Assembly: GCA_021300155.1 (NCBI GenBank)
Contig: JAJTID010000009.1
Coordinates: 34,939 to 98,938, forward strand
Length of the DNA: 64,000 nt
Reading direction: 5' to 3'
Source: Pirellula sp.
GTDB lineage: Bacteria > Planctomycetota > Planctomycetia > Pirellulales > Pirellulaceae
Position numbers and translations under genes: made by a program. This document shows, piece after piece, positions 53,120 to 61,331 of this stretch. The notes beneath the pieces were generated by a model. The model ran no database searches, had not been told where the DNA came from, and saw only the letters and a list, made by a program, of their open reading frames with translations. The stretch's first letter is position 1. Each line of letters begins with the position of its first letter.

Positions 53120-55000
53120 CTAGGGAACGTTCCGCAGAAATAAGGGTTGAATTGCGTTGCCGTTAATGAATTGCTCAATCTCTTCTAGATCTTTCAAAAA
53201 CTCTGCCGCATTGATTTCCAAGTAACGCCAACAGGAAAATCTATTTACATGCAGCGACGTGATCTGTTTTTTCGAAGCTGTAACTCGAAGAATTGCTTCT
53301 TCCCGTTGACCAACAACTCCTAGCGCAACTGCCAAGCACTGTAGAAAGTTTGCGTCTGGAAGCTCTTTTTCACGACTCTGTTCGTGATCGATAACCGCCT
53401 GGAATTCGGCAGGATCGGGGCTCCCACTTATCGCCCAAGTACCCATCGCCATGTTGAACAAATCATGGAGCGGCGGCGAGGACTGATTTTTCATGTAACG
53501 AATCATTGATTCAATTGATTCAAATCGCCCAGAGCCAATTGCAGACAACAATCCGTAATGAACCAAACTCCTGTTAGACTGTGAAAAATCTATATCGCCA
53601 GAGCCTATACGAGGCAGTAGAAGATCCAATGCAATGCTTTGCCAGCCGCTGGACACATCCATTGCTGAAGCGAGGTCAACAACCTCATCATCTGAAAGAG
53701 AAGCTACAGATGGGAGCCTTGGAATCTCAGGAAGAGCGTCGGAGTTTGTTTGTTGCCAAAGGAGGACACATCTTCTAAGTGTTTTTGCTTCCAAATTGGA
53801 ATCGTGCAAAGCCAGTTTGATTTGCTCACACGCAGGCTCCGGCTGCTGTTCTATAAGAAAAGATTCCGCGAGGTCGATTCGAACTTGATGGGTCGGGAAT
53901 CTTTCATCAGCAACACTAAGTTTTAATGACTGTTGCAAAATAGATATCGCTTCCTTCGTGTTCGCACGTTCTTTATAGAAACGACCGGCCCACATCATAA
54001 CTTCAGCATCCGATGAATGCCTTTGAAGGATATCAGCGATACGATTTTCGACTGTAGTAAATGATACGCTAGTGACCCGTCTAAAATTCAGGTGACGCTT
54101 GAGGTATTCAATTGCGCCTTCTCTGTCGCCTAGATTTGCGTCAATCAATGATCTCATGACGCTTCTGTACTGTTTAGCAAGACGACTTTTTGGCCTTTTC
54201 AGAACGAAAATAGACTGATCCAACAACTGTAAGCTGTCATAGCGCTCGATGATCGGAAATCTAACTCCGCGGAACGAACCATCAAATTGATGCCCCTTTT
54301 TGTCGAGGAAAGCCTTTTCGAACTGAATCATCTGCGTCCGCAGGATGTCTTCTTCGTCGTCTAGCGTTGGTACATTCGAAGCAACAAACTCGATCTCAAT
54401 CGCCTTTGTTTTCGTAGCGGAGTTTTGTTCCCGAATAGCACCAACAACAGGCTGCAAGCCCAGTAAGTTTTGCTCATTGGGAATAAACAGAATAACTACT
54501 AAGTCTGGAAGCTGACGTGTGCAAATACCACCAACTTCTGTAAAGCCAGTACGCGAATCAATCAAAACATAATCCGGACTTAGGTGTTCCTCCCACTGAG
54601 ACTTAAGATCCTCGAACAAGAGAAATCCCTCTTGTTGGTCGTACAAAGTTTGCCAGTTTATTTTAGCTAACTTCGCTCCATATTCAGGTCCACGTTTCCC
54701 CGAAGGCATCACCCAGAGCTTACCAGAAACTTTTTTTGAATTCGAAATTGGAGCCTCGTAGACGAACTCCCCAATGGCAGGTGGCGTCCCTGAATGGATA
54801 TACCGTGCGACAAAGTCAACCATTCCCAATTGGTCGGGCTTCGCTCTTAACTCGTTGAATGTATCGATACCAGGAGCTTCGAGATCAAAATCAACGATGA
54901 GGACACGTCGACCACTTTTCGCAAGCTCCGTTGCCACGTTCACGAGTGCGAGCGTGCGACCAACTCCGCCTTTGAACGAATAGAACGTACTAACTAGCAT
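53120..55000 (-). CDS. KGGVGR-variant ParA/MinD-like ATPase with TPR-like C-terminus
   Basis: This 626-residue protein has an N-terminal deviant-Walker ATPase 'FYSFKGGVGRTLALVNVATELA' (residues 7-28), with 'VLIVDFDLEAPGIDTF' and 'YVLIDSRTGFTEVGGICTR' completing the nucleotide site. Arg in place of the usual Lys/Thr arrangement defines the KGGVGR subgroup, often seen next to defence genes. From about residue 310 on there are helical TPR-like repeats ('AEVMMWAGRFYKERANTKEAISILQQSLKL', 'QVRIDLAESFLIEQQPEPACEQIKLAL'). The gene sits inside the DISARM operon between drmA and a toxin-antitoxin-like pair; GAGGAA precedes its ATG. Its role is unknown; sensor or regulator is plausible. Confidence 0.78.
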   Translation of the reverse strand: MLVSTFYSFKGGVGRTLALVNVATELAKSGRRVLIVDFDLEAPGIDTFNELRAKPDQLGMVDFVARYIHSGTPPAIGEFVYEAPISNSKKVSGKLWVMPSGKRGPEYGAKLAKINWQTLYDQQEGFLLFEDLKSQWEEHLSPDYVLIDSRTGFTEVGGICTRQLPDLVVILFIPNEQNLLGLQPVVGAIREQNSATKTKAIEIEFVASNVPTLDDEEDILRTQMIQFEKAFLDKKGHQFDGSFRGVRFPIIERYDSLQLLDQSIFVLKRPKSRLAKQYRSVMRSLIDANLGDREGAIEYLKRHLNFRRVTSVSFTTVENRIADILQRHSSDAEVMMWAGRFYKERANTKEAISILQQSLKLSVADERFPTHQVRIDLAESFLIEQQPEPACEQIKLALHDSNLEAKTLRRCVLLWQQTNSDALPEIPRLPSVASLSDDEVVDLASAMDVSSGWQSIALDLLLPRIGSGDIDFSQSNRSLVHYGLLSAIGSGRFESIESMIRYMKNQSSPPLHDLFNMAMGTWAISGSPDPAEFQAVIDHEQSREKELPDANFLQCLAVALGVVGQREEAILRVTASKKQITSLHVNRFSCWRYLEINAAEFLKDLEEIEQFINGNAIQPLFLRNVP

Positions 55001-55018
55001 GAAGTTCCTCTACGTATC

Positions 55019-55606
55019 CTAACAGCCACGCAGCTTAAAGGAATCTCTACGAGTCCAAGTGCTAGCTGAAAACTCACGCTTTGAAGTCCAGCTAAGCGAC
55101 TCTGAATCACAGGAAACCGCTAATCGTGTCGTTCTTGAAATGATTCCCAGCCCTTCGATTGGTCCAGATTCTGTCAATACATTCCGAACTTCGGCCAGAC
55201 CAAAAAACAATCGCATTAAATTGTCCATGGCTCGATTTTGGATCGTATGAGCAGTGATCCATCTCGAAACGGTTTCCTTCGCAACTCCCAAACGAAGTGC
55301 AAATTCTGCTTGGGTGAGACCGAGTTCTTGGATTTTCTCGCGAATCTCCTCGGGCTGAAGAAAACAAAGATGTATCCTCAGTCCACGGGAAATTTCACGG
55401 TCTGTGAGCATTGTGAAATACTCTTCTCCACAGAATTCGCACTTGTCAATGGTCAGATTCGAAATCGGAAACTCATGGAGTTTGCCATCGTGTTTAACCT
55501 TTGCGTTGTATGCAATCTGCGCTGAAACGACAGATTCGTTCCCGCATTCAGCACAGTGACGAGGATAGGGCCTGTCTTTGGAGTTCGCCATGATTTCGAT
55601 GTTCAC
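55019..55606 (-). CDS. MqsA-like zinc-finger / HTH antitoxin
   Basis: This 195-residue protein has an N-terminal YgiT-type zinc finger ('HCAECG' ... 'CEFCGEEYF') and a C-terminal XRE helix-turn-helix ('LTQAEFALRLGVAKETVSRW'), the architecture of MqsA-type antitoxins. The last 60 residues are extra. It starts with GTG 55606, overlapping the stop of the upstream small gene by four bases (GTGA); an ATG at 55591 is an alternative. As second gene of a two-gene unit it fits a toxin-first MqsRA/HigBA order. It probably binds the dyads at 56011-56065 and represses its own promoter. Confidence 0.78.
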   Translation of the reverse strand: MNIEIMANSKDRPYPRHCAECGNESVVSAQIAYNAKVKHDGKLHEFPISNLTIDKCEFCGEEYFTMLTDREISRGLRIHLCFLQPEEIREKIQELGLTQAEFALRLGVAKETVSRWITAHTIQNRAMDNLMRLFFGLAEVRNVLTESGPIEGLGIISRTTRLAVSCDSESLSWTSKREFSASTWTRRDSFKLRGC

Positions 55607-55950
55607 TTGTATTTCGCGCTAACCACTGTCACAACCGGTCCGGTACTTTTTTCATCCAGAACGGTTTCGAGGTAAATTTCGGCATCGCCGACTCGAAAAC
55701 GAAAATCATAGTGGTATTCGTGATAATCTCTGTATTCGTCTAGAGCTTCTCGAGTTTGATCAATCTCTCCGCCGGATCTCACATGCTTGAGCATTTCTTT
55801 TGCAAGTGCCTGCTGCGACAGCCCCTCCAGCTCTCTAAGTATCCATTCCCAAGCCCGTCTTTTCCAAACCACAAATCCATTAGTACCATTCGATGCTTCT
55901 TCGATTGCTTGCAAAAACAGGGTGAGCAGCCTTTGGTCTGTCAACCGCAT
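55603..55950 (-). CDS. Small protein, probable toxin partner of the MqsA-like gene
   Basis: This 115-residue protein has an N-terminal helix pair ('LLTLFLQAIEEASNGTNGFVVWKRRAWEWIL'), a central charged helix, and a C-terminal beta-hairpin ending 'FRVGDAEIYLETVLD' and 'PVVTVVSAKYK', a shape reminiscent of RelE/DUF4258-like toxins that partner with MqsA-type antitoxins. I do not recognise a catalytic set. AAGGAG (55957-55962) lies six bases before ATG 55950, and a good promoter lies upstream. The toxin label comes from gene pairing and size only. Confidence 0.6.
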   Translation of the reverse strand: MRLTDQRLLTLFLQAIEEASNGTNGFVVWKRRAWEWILRELEGLSQQALAKEMLKHVRSGGEIDQTREALDEYRDYHEYHYDFRFRVGDAEIYLETVLDEKSTGPVVTVVSAKYK

Positions 55951-56382
55951 GGCACGCTCCTTGTTCTGTACTTATAGGTCGGCATCCGTTGCTCAACAGT
56001 ACATCGCGAATTGACGAAAGTCAACTGCTGGCCACAATAGCCTCCAGAAAAAGTGACGAACGTCAATCGGCGAATGTTCTTAGCACTTGGGGTTTTGCTA
56101 TCCTTAATGTTTGATTTGTAGAATCTAAGGCAAAGAGTACCATTTTCGGGAATAGGACGAATGGAGGAATTCCGTGCCGATCTACAACTCTTTTTTTGGA
56201 AGTGCTCTCGTCGGAATGAATTGTTGACTTCGGACGAACTCGGTAAGCAACCTGCCTGCCCGCCAGTTCTCGTGATGCACCAGCCGACACGTTTCAATAA
56301 AAACAAATCCTGCAATCGATCGAGAGTTTTATTCATTCGGCATTCCTGGGGTGTCAATCAGTAAACGCAATGGTCACAATGC
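55951..56382. other. Intergenic stretch between drmMI and the toxin-antitoxin-like pair
   Basis: About 430 bases. The part nearest the pair carries its promoter and two dyads (see 55996-56065). The rest (56066-56382) contains a frame on the minus strand that I do not believe is coding, and nothing else I can identify. It marks a break in the DISARM operon where the inserted genes have their own control. Confidence 0.5.
55996..56065 (-). promoter_or_regulatory. Promoter and paired dyad operators of the toxin-antitoxin-like pair
   Basis: On the minus strand TTGACT (56019-56024) and TACTGT (55996-56001) are separated by 17 bases, a good sigma-70-type promoter. Dyad one, TTGAC-gaaa-GTCAA (56011-56024), overlaps the -35. 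Dyad two, TGACG-aa-CGTCA (56054-56065), lies 42 bases further upstream centre to centre, four helical turns, placing both on the same DNA face. Such pairs are typical for HTH antitoxin autoregulation. Confidence 0.55.
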
Positions 56383-59300
56383 TCATTTGTCACCGTCTAA
56401 TTGTTTAGCGATTCGCCGAAGCGAATTGATGTACTCTTTCGGCAGTCCATGCTCAGTTGCTCCGGTCAGGATGTAGCCGAGATACTCATCCGTGGGCGTT
56501 CCTTCGGCAACGATAAACTCATTGCCTGCTACGTAGGTTTGTGCTGAGCATTTCGTTCCATCATCCAAATTTACCGTCATTGGCACACGCACATAATCCC
56601 CCCCCATCACTCCTTCTCGGCGATCCAATTCTTCTATTGCATTGGGACTGCAAAGATAGATGACGCCCCATACTTTAGCACCTTCGTATTGGACAAGGTT
56701 TGCATACACTCCGCCGTCACGAGCCTGCTTATTGAAAGCGAGTCGGTAGTTAGGCAGCACCGCTCGCTGCGACTGGCGGATCTGTCCTGTCCGAAGTTGC
56801 TTGCGATCAATCGACAAGTTGCTGCCGTAGGCGAAATACCAAACGTCGTTGCCAGATTCTTGTTCCACGCCGAAATCGAAAAGGTTTGGTTGTTTGGCGT
56901 TTGAACTGCTGGGTGTTTTCTTCTTGGGAGCTGGTTGTCTAGGTGCTTTCTTTCGCGCCACTGTTTTGGCAGAAGCCTTTTTGCCATGGAGCCCTTGCTT
57001 GACTTCTTCGGCGTAGCGTTCGTGGTTGAGCTTGAGCAGGCGTTGAAGGACTTCACGGCGGGCGGCTTCGCTGATGGTAAAGCGAACACCATGCTTGGTT
57101 TCGTGGAAGTCGTGGCCGAGTTCGAGATCGGTCCAGCCGTAGGCGGCGGCAACGGCCTGATCCATTTCGACATGTAGCTCCCGGAGTTTCAGAATGTCGG
57201 CTAAGGTTTCTTCTGGATTGTGAAAGCGATTGTAAATCTTTGTGAGGCCCTGTCCTGCCTTCTTCATCGCTGCTTTTCTGTAGGAGTGGTACTTACGTCC
57301 AATCCGGGTGAGTTCACTATCGTCTGAGTCTTCTGCACGATTAAAAAGATCATTGCAGCAGCTTGGGAAAGGGAAGGTCTCAAAGCACTGTCGAATCAAA
57401 TAACGGGCATCGGTCCGCATTGGGGTTCCAAATGTAATTACCCACCAATAGTGAAGCGACGATGCGATAGCCGAGAATACTGCGTATTGACAAGTCTTAA
57501 ATATTACAAGGCTCTGGTCCAACACATTAGTTGTAGAAGCAAGTGCAGGCGATACTGTTTTACTCGTAAGCGCAATTGCAAACACATTTGAAAGGTGGGC
57601 AATAGCATTGAAGCTGTCAATGCGTTTATCTTGAAACTTCCAAAAGTCAGCTTCGTGTACCTGTCCTTCTAATTGATCCCGGTACGGCTTGACACGTTCG
57701 GTGACGATTCTCATTGGTTCGCTATATGTAGCAGCTTCGGAATAGTCCAAGACACCAAAGTCAATGATCCAACGACTTGCTCCCTGATCAAAACTCGTGT
57801 TAATGTCCTTCCCGATCAAGTAAGGCTTCACGACATCTGCATTCCGACCGTCTTGAGTAATAAGATTGTGTGCCTCGGCGCTTTCTAAAACGAATCCCGT
57901 CCCGCCAATAGTAATTCCCTTGAACGCTTTGTCGGTATTAGTATTCAGTCGAAATGGATTTGCGAACAAGACAGCTTTCTCATTAAGAGACGAAGTGATT
58001 CCTGTCACTGCGAGATTTCGAAGGATACATTCGGCGGCCCAATTTATCGGTGTAAACCAAATTTTTGCAATTTCCACCGAGGCACCACCCGGCCAAGGCT
58101 CAGTATCAGTCGCGCGATAAATCGTAAAACCCGATTCGACTATGCGATCCAACCCAACCTTTCGTGAGTCACCTTGAGCTACCGACTTTGTAGCAAGAAA
58201 ACCGGATGTAGAAAGAGGAGCCAACAGATCAGTGGCTGTTAAGAGAAAGTAAACACAATAATCCGCACTTCCTTTTGCGTTATCAGCTACAGCAAAGTCG
58301 ATAAAATGACGGTATGACTCTCCAAAGGTGCGACCGATTTTAAATCCGTTTAGAAAAGGAGGATTCCCAACAAACCCATCGAACCCACCACGTTTTACAA
58401 TTACTTCAGGAAATTCCAATGGCCAATGAAACATCTTCTGGCCGCGTCGTTCTTTCGCAGCGATCTGTTCGAACTCCGCGGTCGGGCCGTGTTCGATGTA
58501 GTGGCCGGATTTCACAGCCGCGTGTCGAACTCGCTCAAGCTTGTCCTTGGCACTCTCTCCCCAAAATTCAGCGGATACAAGTAAATCTGCAGCACATCGC
58601 AACCGAGCGATTTTCTCGTTGGCTTCTTCGAGCAACTTCTCTTGTCGGCCGACATCTTCGACCGAGTTTGCGGGCAGGTCTTCAAGCTTGAGTCTCAGGG
58701 CGATCGCTTCGTCGACGCCATCAAGCCAAGGGCCGCTAAATAAGGGTTGATCAATATCGTTTGGCTTGAGACTGTAACGACTCAGTTGTTCCAAATCATG
58801 AATGCCAACCAACGAATCACCACAACGAATGTTGTGATCGAGAAACTCAAACGGCTTGTCTTTGGCGAGCGTCAACAGCCACAAAGACAACTTGCACATT
58901 TCGACTGCCAACGGATTGATGTCGACACCATAGATACAACGTTGTGACACTAAACGGAGTGCATAGATCCGCCGCTCCTCGACATCATCTGGAATAAGCG
59001 TTTCGCCTGGTTGTCCGGTCGATGGTAGGCCTTCGGGCGTGTATCGCACTTGTCCAGGATTTGCCTGTTGGATCTCGTCCCACGCTTCTAGCAGTCGAGC
59101 TGCCAGATAGCGGCACACTTGGACCAAGAACGCACCCGATCCACATGCCATGTCGCAGATCTTCAAATCGAGCAGTTCTTTGGCCGACTTCAGCTTCCAT
59201 TCTGACTTTGGCCACCCCTCGGCGGGACCGAAGTAAACCAACGGCTCCAATGTATGCTGAACGATTGGTTCGGTTAGGAGTCGCGGTGTGTAGTGTGTAC

Positions 59301-60975
59301 CGCTGGAACGACGGTCGGTCCCGGCTGTCACAAAAACGCTACCAGTAGGAATAACAACGGGATAGCCGAAGTTGTCGAGTCGCACGATCCCGGCTAAAGG
59401 TTGAACCCGCGTCCACAATGCATCATCGCTCTGGCATACGGTTCGAAACCGAGATGCATTTGCCGGTTCGATCTCGGTCTTGAGCATCTTCGCAAGTGCC
59501 TTTTCCGTCTTGCCTGTTTCGTCTTTCAGATACTTGACGAGATCCGTTTCCCCCTTTGCCAGCAGCTTCTCTAACTCAGCCAATGGAATTTCTGGCTCCT
59601 TGGCTCGAGTTCCAGTGAGACCAAGAATCGGTTCCGTTGCACGTTTGGCAGTATGATCCAGTAGCCCTTCGTAAACGTGACCGATCTGTTCGATGTCGAG
59701 TGCTCTGAAGCTGAGCCGACGAGCCTCGGCTGGTCCGCCACCCGGCATCTTGATTTGCAACAGTTGCAACGCTTCGAGTAGGTGCAACACGGTGCGATTG
59801 TTGACCGGCAGTGGATTCGCTTCGCCGTCTCGCCATGTCGTTCCCATCTTCCGACCTTCCAGGAAAGGAAATCGGTCTGGGTTGAAGAGACTACCGCCAT
59901 AGGCTGGAATATGAACATCGTCATGTCGAAGCCCCCCGTACACGGCACGAAACGCTGCCAAGAGCCGAGGCCACGCATCGTAGCGGCGTTCGAGCAATTC
60001 TTCGCCATGCTGATCCGCCAGTTCCCGCAGTTGCTTGCTGATCGTAGAGACGGAGTAGTTTTGTTCGTAGACCGGGAATGGCTTGCTAGGAATCAGTTCC
60101 CGTTCCTCAGCACAGAACAAGAACACTAACCGCATCATGACCGTGAGTGCCGACTCGTACAGTACAGATTCCTGAACACCTGCCAATAGTTCCCTGCTGA
60201 AATCCTGATCGGCGCGGTCGAGTGAATGAATCAGCACCTCGACGGCGCGACGGACTTGATAACCAAGCTGGTCGGTGACTTCCTGTTGATTGGACGCACT
60301 CTTGGTTAGAAGTGCTTCCAATGTTTGATCGTCAGGGACATTGAAAAAACGACTAGCGGATAGAAGGCTTTTGAACGCTTGAAGTGTGAGCTTCTCTTCG
60401 AGCCAAAGGGCCGCATACCATGAAGAATAACCAGAGGTCTCTCCCTTGGGGGCATCGACCAGCATCCAGTGTTCACCGTTGGTTACAATTCCAAGCCGCA
60501 CGCCGGTCGCATGAAGCAACTCGGTCATTCGTGTATCGGGCGATGCTTTCCAACGGGAGTTCGTAACGTAGCTGGTGAGTTCTTGCGACCGGGGATAGAT
60601 CTGAACCAGCAGCCTTGGCTTCTTGGTATTGGGATCAATCAAAACGATATTGGGGCGTAGCAACTCATGATGTTCGGGGATCTCTGCTTGCAGAGTTTGC
60701 GGAATGGCTTGTCCCTCGGCAAGGATTTGTTCATCGAGTTCGAGGGTCTTGCTAAGAACGAACTTGATCCATTGCTGATGCGGTGCAGGATCGGCCTTGC
60801 GTTTCTCGACCGACTCGAGCCAATTGGCATACGCCTGCCGCAACAATCGGGCTTGCTCAGGATCATGCGGCTCGAGGCCAGTATTGAACGCTTCCATCAA
60901 TATCGGAAGACTCAGAAACGGACCTGAGACCGGGACGAGAGAAAGCCATTCTGCGTGGTGACGTGCTATGGACAT
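56383..60975 (-). CDS. drmMI: DISARM class 1 adenine methylase DrmMI fused to a gamma-glutamylcyclotransferase-like domain
   Basis: This 1530-residue N6-adenine DNA methyltransferase of the class 1 DISARM type protects host DNA. It has an N-terminal helical/nuclease-like region, methylase motif I 'ICDMACGSGAFLVQVCRYL' near 607 and motif IV 'GFVGNPPFLNGF' near 868, followed by a target-recognition-like region. At about 1330 a Lys/Ala/Pro-rich linker containing 'KQPNLFDF' leads into a separate C-terminal domain (about 1375-1530) opening 'VWYFAYGSNLS', with 'VWGVIYLCSPNAIEELDRREGV', the signature of the gamma-glutamylcyclotransferase/AIG2 fold. The fusion is one uninterrupted frame. A 108-residue gene lies 12 bases upstream, after drmD. 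Confidence 0.88.
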   Translation of the reverse strand: MSIARHHAEWLSLVPVSGPFLSLPILMEAFNTGLEPHDPEQARLLRQAYANWLESVEKRKADPAPHQQWIKFVLSKTLELDEQILAEGQAIPQTLQAEIPEHHELLRPNIVLIDPNTKKPRLLVQIYPRSQELTSYVTNSRWKASPDTRMTELLHATGVRLGIVTNGEHWMLVDAPKGETSGYSSWYAALWLEEKLTLQAFKSLLSASRFFNVPDDQTLEALLTKSASNQQEVTDQLGYQVRRAVEVLIHSLDRADQDFSRELLAGVQESVLYESALTVMMRLVFLFCAEERELIPSKPFPVYEQNYSVSTISKQLRELADQHGEELLERRYDAWPRLLAAFRAVYGGLRHDDVHIPAYGGSLFNPDRFPFLEGRKMGTTWRDGEANPLPVNNRTVLHLLEALQLLQIKMPGGGPAEARRLSFRALDIEQIGHVYEGLLDHTAKRATEPILGLTGTRAKEPEIPLAELEKLLAKGETDLVKYLKDETGKTEKALAKMLKTEIEPANASRFRTVCQSDDALWTRVQPLAGIVRLDNFGYPVVIPTGSVFVTAGTDRRSSGTHYTPRLLTEPIVQHTLEPLVYFGPAEGWPKSEWKLKSAKELLDLKICDMACGSGAFLVQVCRYLAARLLEAWDEIQQANPGQVRYTPEGLPSTGQPGETLIPDDVEERRIYALRLVSQRCIYGVDINPLAVEMCKLSLWLLTLAKDKPFEFLDHNIRCGDSLVGIHDLEQLSRYSLKPNDIDQPLFSGPWLDGVDEAIALRLKLEDLPANSVEDVGRQEKLLEEANEKIARLRCAADLLVSAEFWGESAKDKLERVRHAAVKSGHYIEHGPTAEFEQIAAKERRGQKMFHWPLEFPEVIVKRGGFDGFVGNPPFLNGFKIGRTFGESYRHFIDFAVADNAKGSADYCVYFLLTATDLLAPLSTSGFLATKSVAQGDSRKVGLDRIVESGFTIYRATDTEPWPGGASVEIAKIWFTPINWAAECILRNLAVTGITSSLNEKAVLFANPFRLNTNTDKAFKGITIGGTGFVLESAEAHNLITQDGRNADVVKPYLIGKDINTSFDQGASRWIIDFGVLDYSEAATYSEPMRIVTERVKPYRDQLEGQVHEADFWKFQDKRIDSFNAIAHLSNVFAIALTSKTVSPALASTTNVLDQSLVIFKTCQYAVFSAIASSLHYWWVITFGTPMRTDARYLIRQCFETFPFPSCCNDLFNRAEDSDDSELTRIGRKYHSYRKAAMKKAGQGLTKIYNRFHNPEETLADILKLRELHVEMDQAVAAAYGWTDLELGHDFHETKHGVRFTISEAARREVLQRLLKLNHERYAEEVKQGLHGKKASAKTVARKKAPRQPAPKKKTPSSSNAKQPNLFDFGVEQESGNDVWYFAYGSNLSIDRKQLRTGQIRQSQRAVLPNYRLAFNKQARDGGVYANLVQYEGAKVWGVIYLCSPNAIEELDRREGVMGGDYVRVPMTVNLDDGTKCSAQTYVAGNEFIVAEGTPTDEYLGYILTGATEHGLPKEYINSLRRIAKQLDGDK

Positions 60976-60987
60976 ATTGATTGAGCT

Positions 60988-61314
60988 CTAACTTTCCCAC
61001 TCGCTTGCAAGGTGTACGATTGCTACACCTTCGTATCCCGTATCTTCGCGATTCCATTTGAGCCACAACAACTCCTCGCCTGACTTGGCGCGAAACCGTC
61101 TTGCTTCGATGTGACAACTACTCTCAGGCCGAGGTGATCCGAAAGTACCAACATAGTACGTGCCACCGTCCTCTGAATTCATGATGGCGTTATAAACGTA
61201 ACCACTCTCTTCCCAGTCCATGGAAATTCGTTTATCTGTCATAACGGCCTCAGTTATCACGTACGTGTACTCTTCCAATCCCTCGACATCGTAGGAAACG
61301 CCCGTCAGCTTCAT
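60988..61314 (-). CDS. Small unrecognised protein between drmD and drmMI
   Basis: This 108-residue protein appears to be mostly beta-strand ('TYVITEAVMTDKRISMDWEE', 'TYYVGTFGSPRP', 'ELLWLKWNREDTGYEGVAIVHL'), acidic, without signal or membrane segments. It is 17 bases after drmD and 12 bases before drmMI, so it is expressed with them. No domain is recognised. Its tight placement suggests a DISARM-linked accessory function such as a methylase or helicase partner. Confidence 0.6.
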   Translation of the reverse strand: MKLTGVSYDVEGLEEYTYVITEAVMTDKRISMDWEESGYVYNAIMNSEDGGTYYVGTFGSPRPESSCHIEARRFRAKSGEELLWLKWNREDTGYEGVAIVHLASEWES

Positions 61315-61331
61315 GAAATTGAATCCTTTGA

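Noticed and set aside
55941..56357. 138-residue minus-strand frame upstream of the toxin-like gene
   Set aside because: It runs across the promoter and operators, is rich in Cys, Arg and Ser in a random-looking way, and overlaps the start of the well-supported gene.
56383..60975. BREX PglX or type IIG restriction-modification enzyme
   Set aside because: The methylase motifs would allow it, but the adjacent drmA, drmB, drmC and SNF2-type helicase genes identify class 1 DISARM; no brx genes are present.
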